64,000 bases of DNA from Triplophysa rosa (GCF_024868665.1 NC_079906.1:11356833-11420832); one strand, 5' to 3'. Shown: positions 12,861 to 25,915, counted from the first letter of the stretch. Made by a program: numbers and translations. The notes: a model not told the origin generated them from the letters alone.

Positions 12861-14165
12861 CTTAATAGTTATTTTCAATTTTTCACATATTTAAAAATCG
12901 TATAAATAAAAACAATTAAGAATAGTTTATATTTTGAACATAAAAATGCTAAAAAATCTTCATTGCAAATTCAAAATGCCCAAAGCATATTCCAAGCCTT
13001 ATTTATCTGTTTGTTTTCAACAAGAAGCTAAAATGTACCTCCAACCTGCAGTCGCTCCCTTTACGTGCACATACAAACACTTAAAACCCCAGAAAAAGCA
13101 TCGCACACAACATGTAGCGCCTTGGGTACCACCGATACTACTGAAATAAACCATGGCAACAGTGGCTTAGAGACCAGCCAGGTGAATTTAGCCCCATAAA
13201 ACCTTTACTAATAGAGTTTACGCTCATTTACAGGCCCAAAACAATTCAATTGTCAGCAGGGTGCGACAAGCTCCGCAGTCAGAGCTGAATGAGGAGCAAC
13301 ATTAATGCTTCTAATGGAGACTGGTCCAGTTCACTCCCTCCTGAGGGCCACTGCTATAATAACAGACCTGATATTGCATTCAGGCTCTGGTGACACCAGC
13401 CATTTAGATTACTCACACTGAACTCCTGTCTGGGTCTCTGCTTTAAATGAAAGAGGATATGAAATGCAGAGCTTAGAAGCTACAGTCAAGCATTTGAATA
13501 AATCTTAAGGACACATATAGTCAAAGCAAGTGACGACGAGGGCTGGGAAAACCATATACAGTACTGGGTGTATATACTTTTAGTGGATTCATTTCAACGT
13601 TTTTGGGCTATTGGGAGTGGATTTTCTGTGAAAAGAGTCATAAACAGGACTGGGTTTGCAGGTAATTTTATTATTGCTATTGTATCAATCCAGCTAAACT
13701 GGATTACTGTGGTAAGTACATTGGAGAAGGCAGAATGCTCTCACTGAGGTGCCTCAATGAATATATGTTTGACTACATATCTGTATAAGCTTTGATTTAT
13801 TGCTGACTCTCAAATATTCTGTTTCCCCACAACTGGCCATCACAATATAGACGCTCGATCTTGGAATATAATCCTTTCATCCCCCAAAAATCTCAGTTTC
13901 TCCATTATTTGAAACTTTTGTGTCATGTCCAGCAGCAAACATTTTGTATGCTCTTCTACTCCTCATAATTCGTTTTTATTTTGGATCAGCAGCAAACTAT
14001 CACTTTGATTGATCTCGCCTTTCATCACGGGGGTCTTAATTGTTGATCTCCATTGAACATGATCAGTGTGCAGTGTGCATCCCGGGATTAAGTGATGCTG
14101 TCAGCTAGTGGCAAAAAGAAAACAATACATCCATGCAGACATGGCTCCATCGACCTGTCTCTCTC
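12861..14165. other. unique noncoding sequence
   Basis: Complex AT-rich sequence with frames of 71 codons or fewer. No recognisable element. Confidence 0.4.
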
Positions 14166-14187
14166 TCACACACACACACACGCATGT

Positions 14188-14460
14188 TGGATTTCCATGT
14201 TTTATGGGGACATTCCATAGACGCAATGGTTTTTATACTGTACAAACTGTATATCATATTCCCTACCCCTAACCCACCCCCTAACCCTAACAATCACACA
14301 CAACTGTCTGCTCTTTAAGATTTTCAAAAAAGTTAATTCTGTATGATTTATAAGCTTGTTTCCTCATGGGGACCAAAAAATGTCCCCACAAGGACAAGGA
14401 TTTTGGATATTGCCATATTTGTGGGGACATTTTGTCCCCATACCGTAGGGTTTACCCTTC
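14188..14460 (+). repeat. interspersed teleost repeat flanked by CA repeats
   Basis: Contains the hallmark blocks TTTATGGGGACATTCCATAG, a CCCTAACCC-like tract, TCATGGGGACCAAAAAATGT and TGTGGGGACATTTTGTCCCC. A short CA run (about 14167-14181) precedes it and a long one follows. A fragment in reverse orientation lies at 62062-62145, also abutting a TG repeat. I recognise this as a common fish dispersed repeat; its class is uncertain. Confidence 0.7.
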
Positions 14461-14461
14461 C

Positions 14462-14572
14462 CACACACACGCACACACACACGCACACACACACGCACGC
14501 ACACACGCACGCACACACACGCACGCACACACACACACACACACACACGCACACACACACACACACGCACAC
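14462..14572. repeat. (CA)n microsatellite with CG interruptions
   Basis: About 110 bp of CACACA with regular CACG variants. The His-Thr and Cys-Val frames in this region are artefacts. Confidence 0.97.
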
Positions 14573-17500
14573 CAGCTATGTCTCTCTCACACATTCAAGT
14601 TTCTCATACATACAGTATGGCATGTACACTTCATCACTGTAAATCTGAAATTGATCCGTACCAAACCATAAACTGTACTATTAAAATGACTCATCTCGAA
14701 CATTTTTATTCACTCTTATTCTTATCTTACTCTCTCTTATTATCTTCTTTTTTAGTAAATGTCAGAAAAGGTGTAGATTTACATTTCCACTTTAATTCAG
14801 TGGAGACAAGTTACGTTTCATTGCAAATAATATTATCAGCATAACAACGTGAATGAAAATATGAATAGAAAAAGTTTACATGAACATTGATTTTCATTTA
14901 ATGACAACATGCTGACATGGGCAGCAAGACTGTTGATATTTCATACCTTAGCACACCTTTTAAATTAATGTTAACATCAGACCTGTCCAAATGCCCACAC
15001 CTGACGTTTTTGCACTTGATCACCTGTTTTACATGATGCATTTCCTATATTGAGCTCAAATGTTTAACCGGGTGTGAAGACTGCAAAAGTATACAAAACT
15101 TTGAATTGTCCAAAGGGACACACATATTGTGTTGAAAAAATGCAAGTTTATAGTTATACTTGGATTGTAAATACTTTGTACATTAAAATAAGAACCCAAA
15201 GGGTAACATTCGCAACTTATGTGCAACTAATATGTGCAACACAATGTTGTACTACCAATGTACATGTAATATTTAATACATATTATTTCTAACGTATATT
15301 TTTTATAACATTTAGTGTTTTGAAGGCATGTGAGATCCAGAACAGTATGCGATACATTTAGCCTTGTATACTATGGCGTGTATTAGAGCTTAGCATTTTT
15401 CAGACCTAGGACAGTCTTGCAAGTTTTTTGTCATGTATACATAGTCTCATGTGTCCAAAAACACAAGCGTGGGTTTTTGGGCAAACCCAACTTCTCAAAT
15501 GAGCATTTTTCATACTATACTAGATAAAATAAGACATTTTTCAGATTCTGCATTTAACATTAGTTCCTTGGCAGTGTATTTCCTGTGTAAACCAGATTTG
15601 AAATCACATATATTCAATTGGTTTAACGCTATAAATCCACTTCAATATTATCTATATTATCATTTAGCCGTTTCAAAATATGAGCATGTTCCTCCCATTT
15701 TCTTTATCTGTTGCAGCCACGTCCTGACTCCACACAAAAACACCTCCATCTTCAACAGAATGGCTATAATCACTTTCTTAACACCCCGCCACCGCCTACC
15801 CCTGCCCCTCCACTGCGAGATATCCTTGAGCCTCACCTCCATCTCTTTGCTAGGTCAGGCGGTGATAGTACTGATAGTGAGCTATAGTTTAGGTCCAGAT
15901 CTGCTATCTTGGCCTTGAATGATAGAGTAAAGGGAATGGGGAGGTGTTTATTGTCACCCAGATGGTCCACAATACGGCCGGTTTGCACAAGGCCCCTACA
16001 TGGCTGCCCCCACACTCCCCCTCACCACGAGCAACATAATTCATGGGGTGGCACCATTGTGCAGGTGACTGATAAGGCCTTCACTCTGGACCGCTCTGGT
16101 CACTTGTCTCAAGGAGACTCCAAAGAAACTTCACTCAGTACAAATGGTGGTAGAAAAGTGCTTTCCATCTTTTCCTCTCTTGGCTTCTCTCTTTTTTTAG
16201 AGGAACAGAATGCTTTTAAACTACTAAAAACATTGTGGAGAAGACAGCAATATAATGTCTATTAGCAAATATTCAAATTGGGCTCTTATGGTTTACCTCA
16301 CACCTTATAAATTTTGAACTTTAGGAGGCGGTTTGACAGACAGATTAAGCCAAGAGTAGGCCTGAGATAAATTTAGGGAAATTTATGTTGCTTTAAATTA
16401 AAGGACAAAAACATTACTGGTGTGCACCTTGAAAAAACAATATACAGCCATGTACTGTACATATGGCTGTATTTGGCATATACAAATGAATAATCATTTA
16501 ATAATCATTTCTAGATGTATTGTGACCATTCCAGGCCAGTGTCTGTTAAAATTCAACAAAATCAAACCTCAGGAGTGACAAAGTCATCCAACAGCAATGT
16601 GAAAGACTGACAGCATGACAAGACCCATGAAAACTGTGATAAAAATCCAGGTTATCGCATAAAAAATAATGTGTGAACTTTTCCTAAATACGTGTACAAA
16701 TATTACTGTCGAACAGTTCTATTGCTTAAAAGGGAATATGAACTTGTTTTCACTGCAGTATTTTAGGTCTAAAAAAATGCGGGGCTTTTCTTTATCATTT
16801 TCTGCAAATAAATGCAAATAGAACAATGTTATTTGAAATTTGGTAGAAATATTGTTAGTAGTTCACAGAATGAAACAAAAATGATAATTTTACCTAAACA
16901 CATACCTGTAAAAAGTAAATTCAGAAAAATTGAAAATAATTTTGAAATTGTATCTGAATTTTTTTGTATATATATTAATACGTCACTGCAAGTTGTTTTA
17001 GATAGGGATTCCTTTTAATCTTGGAGTAGTCTTAAGTTTTGTATCTGAAGTGTTCTTCAGATGGTTCAGAGTCAGCTCGACTGTGCTAAGTTTGTACTGA
17101 AGCAATGACTGTACGTTGTCTAGTTATAACGTCTACCACAAGTATTTATGAAACAATTGGATGTCTGAGCAATCATGTTGGCCATGATCATAGATCCTTC
17201 TATGGATCCGCACGACCAGACACATTTATGGCTCCTTATTACGGTCATAGTCATATGCAGAACAGTAAACAAATAAATCCTAAAAGTTGTTTTGCCCGTT
17301 CCAGCTCATAATATGGAGTTGTTGCCCTCTGCTTTGATTTCCCTGTCTCCTCTCAACATCGATCCACCCCTGACAAATTTTGATTCAATGCTCATAATTT
17401 TCCATTTAAGTAAATGTCCAACAAAACGCTTGACGAATGGACTCACTAGTTTATCGAGTAAATAATGAAAAGATCATTTGGTAGACTGGATGTCGCAAGC

Positions 17501-18121
17501 CGAACCAGTCAATAGGGAACTACGGAATGAGCTACGTAGTTCTGAAAGCTGGCAGGAATGGTTTTCCTTACCACTTTCACTTTCAAATAGCATTTCATCC
17601 AAGAAAGTCCATACGTGTCAGCCAATCGATGTCACAAAGCATAATCAGAATGTCAAATATCTTAAGTGCTCTGATCATTTCTGTGAAAACTTTCCTAGAT
17701 GGAGCGGCGCATTGATTCGCGTCACGGCAGAGTTAAGCAGACACAGTCTGGCACATTCTGAAAAAAAGTAAAATAAAGTAAAATAGTTTTTTTAATCACA
17801 TGAGGATTGTCATTGAAGATGAACAAATCAGTGTGTGACTGACCACTCCCCTGTGTCAGAAAGATATCGATCGAACACATAGGAAACTGTATGACATGCT
17901 GTGTGTGTTCAGGTTTCTCACATCTGTTCTTTGTCAGGGTTTCAGTGATATGCCTCCGGGTCTCCAGAGGCTCTTTGGTTCAACATGGAAAATGCATTAC
18001 TGCATTGCAAGTGGTCCGGTAATCCACTCCAGTAATTACAAGAGGTACAGGAGCTCGAAGCGAGTGTGTGCATGTCATGACCGTGGCTGCTCTGAGATGA
18101 CTTGTGGTAAAGGAATTCGTT
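14573..18121. other. unique noncoding sequence, 3.5 kb
   Basis: No repeat family is recognised. A 155-codon frame (15451-15918) and a 118-codon frame (15909-16265) have no domain, no plausible initiation context and no splice structure that would make them convincing exons. A near-perfect hairpin lies at 16442-16472. Confidence 0.4.
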
Positions 18122-18420
18122 TTAAAAGGAATAGTTAAGGTATCTTTGATTATAAAATGAAAATTCTGTTATATTTGACTTATACACTGAGATAGCGTAT
18201 TTGCAAAACACGCTCTGTAGAGCAGTTTGTCCGTTTAGGGCTACTGTAGAAAGAACACGGCGAATTCCATGTAAGGGGACCCACGGTGTATGTAGATAGA
18301 AATAGCTCATTCTAAGGTAATTAAAACATAACGCTTCATTATGTAATGTCTTTATACACCTTTGAAGACACAGTTATGTATATTATATTGAAATTCTGTC
18401 AATAGATCCTCCAAAAAATT
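18122..18420. mobile_element. truncated copy of TTAA-ended DNA element
   Basis: Shares a long run of blocks with 46430-46860. These are CTCTGTAGAGCAGTTTGTCC, TTTAGGGCTACT, AAATAGCTCATTCTAAGGTA, TCTTTATACACC and AGATCCTCCAAAAAATT. The distal TGTACCTTTAA end is missing. The first 60 bp look like an Angel-type start (GGAATAGTT, AAAATGAAAATTCTG), so the left junction is composite. Confidence 0.65.
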
Positions 18421-19012
18421 CAATTCAATCAGACAATGGCTTTCTATGAAGAACAGCTTGACAGTTACTGGAGATTGGTGTTCTTAGTTGGGTTCCAAGT
18501 ATAAATTTTGTCTCATATGTTTCTCCTATAATTACTAATTACTAACAAATGAGTCAACCGTTAAATACATGAAGAGTATGACGTCGGAATATTAATGTAG
18601 ACTGTATAGACCACTTTACAAGACATAAACATAGCTGGTCCAAAGCAGGTCTGGAACAACTTCCTGTTTCAGTTTTTTAACATTACACAAACGTTTGAAC
18701 AAAATACAACCAATAGAATATGTATAACTGAATCAAAATGTGAAACAAAAATTTCAAGATTTAACTATATGCATAAGATTTAAAAAAGAATAACAAGAAT
18801 GACACCGGAACCAGTGTTTACATCTCGCGAAGTGGTCTATTGACAAAATAATCTGGATTTTATGTCAATTTCATCACATTCATATTGAAATCTTTTTTTT
18901 GCAGGCTTGGCAAATCCAAGCTCAGTTTGTGATATTGTTGCAATCTATTTTGAAACTAATGAAGACATTTGTACGGTTTAAACTTAAGAGTAATACTTGA
19001 AACCCAGGAAAC

Positions 19013-19329
19013 TTAAAGTGATGGTTGACCCAAAAATGAAAATTCTGTCATTATTTACTCACCCTCTTGTCATTTCAAACCTGTATGACTTTCTTCCGCA
19101 GAACACAAAAGAAGATATTTTAAAGAAAGCACCGAACAGTACTGGCCCCCGTTCACTTCTATTGTATGAACAAAAAAACAATGCAAGTAAATGGGGTCCA
19201 GTTAATAACATTCTTCAAAATATCTTCTTTTGTGTTGTGCGGAAGAAAGAAAGTCATACAGGTTTGAAATGGCAAGAAGGTGAGTAAATGATGTCAGAAT
19301 TTACATTTTTGGGTGAACTATCACTTTAA
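19013..19329. mobile_element. Angel-like palindromic MITE, near complete
   Basis: Runs from TTAAAGTGATGGTTGACCC to GGGTGAACTATCACTTTAA with both arms and centre intact. The 96-codon frame is an artefact of the arm sequence. Confidence 0.9.
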
Positions 19330-19339
19330 GCAATACTTT

Positions 19340-19419
19340 TCAAATTTCACTCTATTTATTCTCATTGATGTCTAGGAGAAATACCTGAGATATTAGAGAG
19401 ATCTCATCTATATTTTTTT
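19340..19419 (+). repeat. dispersed repeat fragment (pair with 59240-59305)
   Basis: Contains GAGAAATACCTGAGATATTA then GAGAGATCTCAT. The same blocks in the same order and orientation occur at 59240-59305. I recall a similar sequence as a recurring motif in fish genomes, but cannot name the family. Confidence 0.5.
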
Positions 19420-20156
19420 CTTTGGGGGGGGCTTTAAGGCCAAATTGATTAAAACAGCTGACGATAACGGAGCCCCTCAATGCTACTTTTGTAATATACA
19501 AAATGCGGATATTATTTATATTCTAATTTAATTTTTTAGGTCTTATGGGCGATATAATGATTTGTTCGCATGCGCTGGTGTACCGTGTAATTGTCAAAAT
19601 GAGCGTGGTGCTTAACATAACTAGCCAAGAGCAGAACTCTTTTCTGTGAGACTGGCTTTAGTGTGTGCATGACTGGACTTCTGCCTATCGAAGCAGCATC
19701 TTTATTCGGTCGGAAAATGAATCCTCAAGGAACATGGCCAAAGCTCTTTATTGTGTATGCAATGTGTGGCCAGGTTCAAATTGGCAATCAATTATCCAAT
19801 TAAGACTGACAGAAATGCACATCAGGAATTCCAGCCCATCCGTCCAGACCCGCGATTGGAACACGATTAGAGGGACTTAATTAAACCCTAGGTGCAGGGT
19901 GTTTAAACATCGTTTGTGGGGCGTCAAAGGGGTTTGGAAATATAAAAACCGCTTGCTTTAGATTCTCCACACATTTTTCTGTTGGATCTGTGGGGGACAC
20001 TCTTCAGCTAAAGGTGAGGTGTGTGCAAACAGAAGGGATTTGCAGAAAGGTGTAACAAAATCTCTTACAATGCCAGAGAGAAGTGTGGTCAGAAAACACT
20101 GCCTATGTGTTTCAAGTTCATTTTTATAATAAATAAAATAAAATAAAATGTCAATG
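19420..20156. other. unique noncoding sequence
   Basis: Contains a G-run (about 19425-19431) and an AT-rich stretch. The 71-codon frame at 19665-19880 has no domain. Nothing else is recognised. Confidence 0.4.
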
Positions 20157-20900
20157 TAAGAATAGATTAATAATATAATGAATGAATGAATGAGTGAGTG
20201 AGCAGGTAAATAACAGATAAAGCGAATGAATAATGGAATGAGTGAATAAATGAATGTGTGAATGAATGAAGTGAGCTAACAAATATACAAATAATGGATC
20301 AAGCGAATGAATTAATGATGGAATGAGTGAATAAATGAATACGTTAGGGAGTGAGCCAACGAATGAAGAAATAACAGATAATGCGAATGAATGAATAATG
20401 GAATGAGTGATTAAATGAATACGTGAATGATTGAGCGAGCGAGCTGACCAATAACAAGTGAGTGAGTGAGTGAGTGAGTGAGTGAGTGAGTGAGTGAGTG
20501 AGTGAGTGAGTGAGTGAGTGAGTGAGTGAGTGAGTGAGTGAGTGAGTGAGTGAGGGAGTGAGGGAGCGAGGGAGCGAGTGAGCGAGTGAGCGAGTGAGGG
20601 AGTGAGCGAGCGAGCGAGTGAGCGAGTGAGCGAGTGAGGGAGTGAGGGAGTGAGGGAGTGAGTGAGTGAGCGAGCGAGTGAGGGAGGGAGCGAGTGAGGG
20701 AGCGAGTGAGCGAGTGAGCGAGTGAGGGAGTGAGGGAGTGAGTGAGCGAGTGAGTGAGCGAGTGAGCGAGTGAGTGAGCGAGTGAGTGAGGGAGTGAGTG
20801 AGGGAGTGAGGGAGTGAGGGAGCGAGCAAGCAAACAAACAAATAATGGAATAAGCGAATGAATGAATAATGGAATGTGTGAATAAGTGAATAAACGAATA
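20157..20900. repeat. minisatellite with TGAG/CGAG tetranucleotide expansion
   Basis: Units containing GCGAATGAAT...GGAATGAGTGAATAAATG start at about 20222, 20303 and 20383 (80-81 bp period). A related unit reappears at 20853. Between them, 20457-20830 is (GAGT)n, pure for the first 90 bp and then mixed with GAGC and GAGG variants. The three 176-267 codon minus-strand frames encode only Leu-Thr-His-Ser repeats because the 4-base unit is open in every frame. Confidence 0.95.
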
Positions 20901-23435
20901 AACAAAAGACAAAAATAAAGGAAAAACAATAGGAAATACACAATAAATATGCATAATTATCAGTACAGTAACGTAAAGTAAGAGAAAAAAAGTTGCTTGT
21001 GTAAAATGCTTTCAAAGCAGGATTAAAAGTGAAGTGTGTATTACGTTTCATACTGTTGAATAAATTGCGAGCGTAAATCAAATTTTGCCCCGTTCCTGCA
21101 GGAAAACAATGAATAAACATCATGACGTGAATGAGGCAACTTCAATATCACGGGCAACGCTACTGATGCTGAAGCAACAAAATTTGCTGAGAACACTTGG
21201 AGCACGGCTCAGAATAGACTTGAATAATTCAAGATCATCATCCATTATACCACAGCTCACATCCGCCTCGCGCGGGACATGTCGAATGTAATGTGTTGTG
21301 AAGCTTCAGGATTCTGTCGAATATATTCAGAGTGGCCGGCCGTCTTTTCCGCCCTTGCCTTCCTTAGCTGCCCCGTTTGGTGCCTGCATTGATTTTCGAG
21401 CGGGAATCTTCCCGCTTATTCCTCACATGTCAGTGAACGTGGAGTAAGAGCCAGTGCATTTTAATTTTGGGGGGGGGGGTTTGTGAATTAATCATTTCCC
21501 TGGATAGCTAGAGCCCAGGCTGGCCCTTTCAGGAGAACACCTTATCACAGCAAATAGGATTCAAAGGGAGAGGGGCAGCATAATCCACAACTAATTGGAT
21601 GAAATGACTCTCTCTCTCTCTCCTTCTCTCACTGGCTGGCTGTCTGGCTCCTGTTCGGTTGGCTCCACAGGGACCTGGGAGCCACTGAAGAGGTTATTAC
21701 AGCGTGTCTTGGGGGAGCATTAATACCTTACCCCTTGTTCAGACATGCAAATAATCTAATTCAAGGTCTAGCTAATTAACAACCCCACTCCAATCTGGAT
21801 AAAGAGCTTCAATAACAAGCCCACAACTTCTTAAGGGAGGGAAAAAAATCACACCTGGTCCAGAACACCACGAGAACATATGAATGCCAATAAAATTCAG
21901 GTTTAAGGGGAAACTATTGGTTAATATGCAGTAGGAGTCACATAATTATGTTTTATTAAAGTTTTTAATGATAATGCTACACGGATCCTTATTTACCTCC
22001 AATCTAGTAAAATCAACTTGGCATAGCTGAGGGGGACATTCGAAATAATGGGTGTGGCCACCTGCCCACAATGCATTTTGCACATCGTTTCATCATACTC
22101 ATTAACATCAGTGCTCACCAGAGCAACATGCCGCCATATGAACTCATCTAATGCTTGCATCTGTATTTTTACGATGCCCAACGTGCTTTAAAATATCTTG
22201 TTCTCCTCCCGATGATCAAGAAGCACTGCAAGGACCTTCATTTGAATTTATTTCGGCCTGATGGGAGGCAGCAGGCAGCAATGTAACATGCTTTAAGGCA
22301 TCTCGACTTCCAGGGCTCAAATGTTAATCTTGCCTCTGTAAAGTTACTCAGTCAAAGTTGCCAAATAACAGCGAACACTAATGTCCAGGGCCTTGTGGTT
22401 GGTTTGGCCCAGGAACAAACATAGGCCCTAGCTCTCGTTTCCCATCATTGACACCAATTCCCCATCACGCATATCCTGCGAATGAAATTGTGATTTACTA
22501 AGGCAATTTACATGTGCCAATACCCGATAGCCTCGCCTAAAACGTTCTCGGTTTCCGGTCTGCGGAGTGTGTAAGCGTTTCTGACCCCCCCCCTAAAATG
22601 CACATTAGCTTGAGTGTATCGAAGCTTTGTTTGTGAATCACACTCGATAACCATCAACGTGTCTATTGACCTTTGAAGATCCGCAGAACGGCCGTTGCCA
22701 TTACGTTTTAGCGAAGGAACCACTGTACGCACAAGAAGCTCAATGGTTTATCTTAAAACACACCCTAGATGTTTGCTTTTGTGCTGTGCTAAATTATCTG
22801 TGCAAATAGCCAAAACGTTTTCTTCATTTGGAGTTAATGTTTGACATTTTGTAGAAATAAACAAACAAACAATAAATAAAATAAAAATGATCTGATGCGT
22901 GTCATGTCTCAAATACTGCTGAATGTTGCAGGATCAAAGAGAAATTGATATGAATATTTTATTTTGGGCAACTTTCCAAAACCATGCTGAGATGTGTTTA
23001 TGGTGAGGCCATGAACAACAAATTACATAAGAAACTACCGTTTAGCTCAAATGGTTAAGTCTTTGAACTATGATCAGTCATTTTTTAAACTGTTTTTCAC
23101 AAAGCACACAACTTATATTTCTATCTACTTCAAAACAGCGCACAAGTAATTTCGTACCAACGCAATCACAACTGTTGAAAGGATGTGATTTTGAATAGTA
23201 TGCATGACTTGTGGGCATGTGGCTAGAAAATTATTTCAAAATGCAAATCACAAAAACGGAACGGCGTGAAATCATTTGGTTCATATCCATGAGAATGTTA
23301 AAAGCGTTAACTGCACATTTGGCACCAACATGGAAAACATTATTCTGTACATCTAAGTAGCGCTTAAAGCTGTTTACTGAATCAAACGTTCGGAGGCTTC
23401 GATGCTTTCAATATGTCTAACAAACAGAAGGAGTC
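20901..23435. other. unique noncoding sequence, 2.5 kb
   Basis: No transposon is recognised. Complex sequence at 21300-22500 has mixed composition, with a G-run at about 21470 and a C-run at about 22590. Open frames are all under 75 codons. Confidence 0.4.
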
Positions 23436-23538
23436 CAGGGGCCGGTTGCAGCAGTCTTGCGTAAGTTACAGCATAATTGTGCTATAAATGGCCACTAGTA
23501 AATGCACTGAACCATTAAACTTAAGTTAAACGTAACCC
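23436..23538 (+). repeat. possible DNA-element end fragment
   Basis: CAGGGGCCGGTTGCA resembles the hAT-like terminus of a family seen in fish. The following 80 bp (TTAAACTTAAGTTAAAC) fit loosely, but no matching second terminus was found. Confidence 0.3.
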
Positions 23539-23705
23539 CACACAATGCAGATATTTACCAATTCGATTACATAAATATTTTGAGTGAAAGACTTCAATCA
23601 TTTAGATAAATACTGTGACACTGTACATATGTTTTCCATAAGAACATCATAACAACATCACTGAGGTTATCCATCATTGAAACCCATTGAAACTGAAAAA
23701 GTACC

Positions 23706-24027
23706 TTAAAGTGACAGTTCACCCAAAAATAAAAATTCTGTCTCCATTTACACACCCTCTTGTCATTTCAAACCTGTATCACTTTCTTTCTTCCACAGAA
23801 CACAAAAGAAGATATTTTGAAGAATGCCGTTAACTGGCCCCCATTCACTTGCATTGGTTTTGTGTCCATACAATGGAAGGGGGTGCAAGCGCTGTTCGGT
23901 TACCAACTTTCTTGAAAATATATTTTTTAGTGTTCTGCGGAAGAAATAATGTCATAATGGTTTGAAATGACAAGAGGGCGAGTAAATGATGACAGAATTT
24001 TCATTTTTGGGTGAACCATCACTTTAA
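23706..24027. mobile_element. Angel-like palindromic MITE, near complete
   Basis: TTAAAGTGACAGTTCACCC to GGGTGAACCATCACTTTAA. Both arms are present with the GTTAACTGGCCCCCATTCAC type of centre, the same subfamily as 1961 and 19013. Confidence 0.9.
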
Positions 24028-25109
24028 CTCCATTTCAGCCATTTTGTGTCCTGCTTCAACACAACTCATTATGGAGGTGGTAAAAACAGTGCATTCAAAA
24101 AGTCTTTAATGATGGTCCGACATAAAATATGGTATACTTAGCCTGGAGTTCAATCACTCTTTTTAATAGCTTCACAGCCGCCTGAAAATAAACTATTCAT
24201 GAAGATTGAGGAAGATGATCCGATGAACTTCAATTTAATTGGTGCAAATTAAAACAATCCATCTTTCTGTGGCTGTCCATCTCCCTGCCAGTGACTCTTC
24301 ACTGCTCATCTTGCACCTTGATTACAATTATCTTTTAATGACAAAACTTGTCAGCCGGTTTTCCCTCTTCTCTGATTTACGCCTGCTCGGCACAATATAG
24401 ATTTACACATATAACTCATGTTTAAGTGTCCATTTCTGACTGTACCTGTCTCTCAGGTCATGCTTTACGGATATATCGGCGCTCGTGATTGGTTGAAGGC
24501 TTTCCTCTCTCCATTTTTTAATGGCAAGTCATTGATGCATGCATCCTCAAGATGAAGTCCTAGTGGGACAGACACACAGCAACAGATGAGCAAATAAACC
24601 ATGCATACAGACGCTCTTTTCTGCAGCGCCCGATAACATACGCGAGCAATTAGGAAGAAAGATGACATTTTGACTTTTAATTCGGGGACAATGTGGTTTG
24701 TGCTTTTCTCCTCTGATGGCTGTTTCGTGCTCTCCTGACACCATACCGAAGTGCTGAGATCAGACTTACCACACTCTTTATTTTACCATATAGTACCATA
24801 TTAGCCAGTCTATTTGCTACTTCTGTCATTTTTGTGGACCAAAGTGCTTACTCTAAGCGATGCGAGATATGGAGATGTAGCTCAAATGTGTCTCTGGGAG
24901 CAGCAAAAGATCAATAACGCACAACAGCTCACTGGAAAAGGTAGCCGTGCGCGGGGAAGACAAGGAACAAGAGAGCGATAATGATAGCATAAGCAGATTT
25001 GGACCGAAACAAAGACTAAACAAACCCGGAGCATAGGCGGCCTTAACAAAGCATACATCAGCCCTGATATCTCCAGGCACACCTCATAACAGGTGTTTGT
25101 TTTGAATGA
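24028..25109. other. unique noncoding sequence
   Basis: Mixed composition and no repeats. Overlapping 65-75 codon minus-strand frames lack domains. Confidence 0.4.
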
Positions 25110-25440
25110 GATGATATTATTGGGCTGCGGAACGACGACCTCTCCTTGCCGTTCTCATCAAAACGAGCGCCGGAGAAATTGATGCTTGTTTTACGATTAG
25201 CTCAAGAACATTGCCCGTGTGGAGGCATCAGCGCCGGGCCCGTACTGCCTCAGCTCAGCGAGCAACTATAAAAGGCATCAAAGCAAACGGGAACGCGATG
25301 CGCGAGACCATGCGCATCGCTCAATGAGCCATGCATGGCCAATTATTGTTGCCCGCCGATGAGGAAACACTGGACAAACTAGCGAAAGTGAGCCATTCCA
25401 GCTTCGCGCCGCATCCCGCAATTGAGATGAATTCGTTTTT
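25110..25440 (+). promoter_or_regulatory. CpG-rich segment with TATA-like box
   Basis: CpG dinucleotides are unusually frequent compared with the surrounding AT-rich DNA. TATAAAAGG lies at 25267-25275. About 20-45 bp downstream is a perfect 9-bp inverted repeat, GCGATGCGC (25295-25303) and GCGCATCGC (25312-25320), the second overlapping an NRF1-like ATGCGCAT. The spacing would suit a core promoter, but no exon or long frame follows on the plus strand. It could equally be an enhancer or a conserved noncoding element. Confidence 0.35.
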
Positions 25441-25682
25441 TCTTCTTTCCCCTTTTTAGAGCTCCTCTAATCTGCAAAGAAAAGCTGGGAGGGAAAGGCT
25501 GCAATTACCATCGAGATTCTTCAAGCGGCCTTTGAGTTTCACACTGGACCACTTGCAAAAACCGCTCGAGTGTCGCGTATGCTCCTGGCTTACTTTTTTT
25601 TTATTTTGGAAGCACAGTTAAAAAAGGTAGCCTGCATATCTGCATCTAGGTAACCGCGTTAAGGTCAAACACTTTTTTATAC

Positions 25683-25915
25683 GGATATTTGGAAAAATGT
25701 AAGCAACCAAACAGACCTCATCCTCCATTTACTGCCATAATAGGGAAAATAAAAACTGTGGGAGTCAATGGGGGATGAGATCTGTTTGGTTACTGACATT
25801 CTTCCAAATATCTTCCTTTGAGTAGTGGAACAAAGAACAAAGAAATGTAAACGGGTTTGGAACAACCTGAGGGTGAGTAAATGATTTTTGGGTGAACTAT
25901 CGGAATATCGGAGCA
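25683..25915 (-). mobile_element. Angel-like MITE, truncated
   Basis: Contains AAGCAACCAAACAGA, the mirrored CTGTTTGGTTACTGACATTC, CTTCCAAATATCTTCCTTTG and GAGGGTGAGTAAATGA, ending GGGTGAACTATCGG. It lacks the left terminus. It belongs to the subfamily with CCAAATATC-type arms. Confidence 0.7.

Noticed and set aside
14343..14671. His-Thr and Cys-Val rich frames on both strands
   Set aside because: Translation of CA/TG microsatellite.
15451..15918. 155-codon frame as a gene
   Set aside because: No domain, no promoter and no splice evidence; composition is as in the surrounding noncoding DNA.
18997..19287. 96-codon frame, and similar frames at 1967, 10910, 12046, 26056 and 34234
   Set aside because: All lie in Angel-like repeat arms. 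The similar peptides come from the repeat, not from a protein family.
20157..20900. CRISPR array
   Set aside because: Units are contiguous with no unique spacers, and the genome is vertebrate.
20151..21123. Long minus-strand frames (176-267 codons) of Leu-Thr-His-Ser repeats
   Set aside because: A four-base repeat is open in all frames. The product is low complexity and explained fully by the microsatellite.
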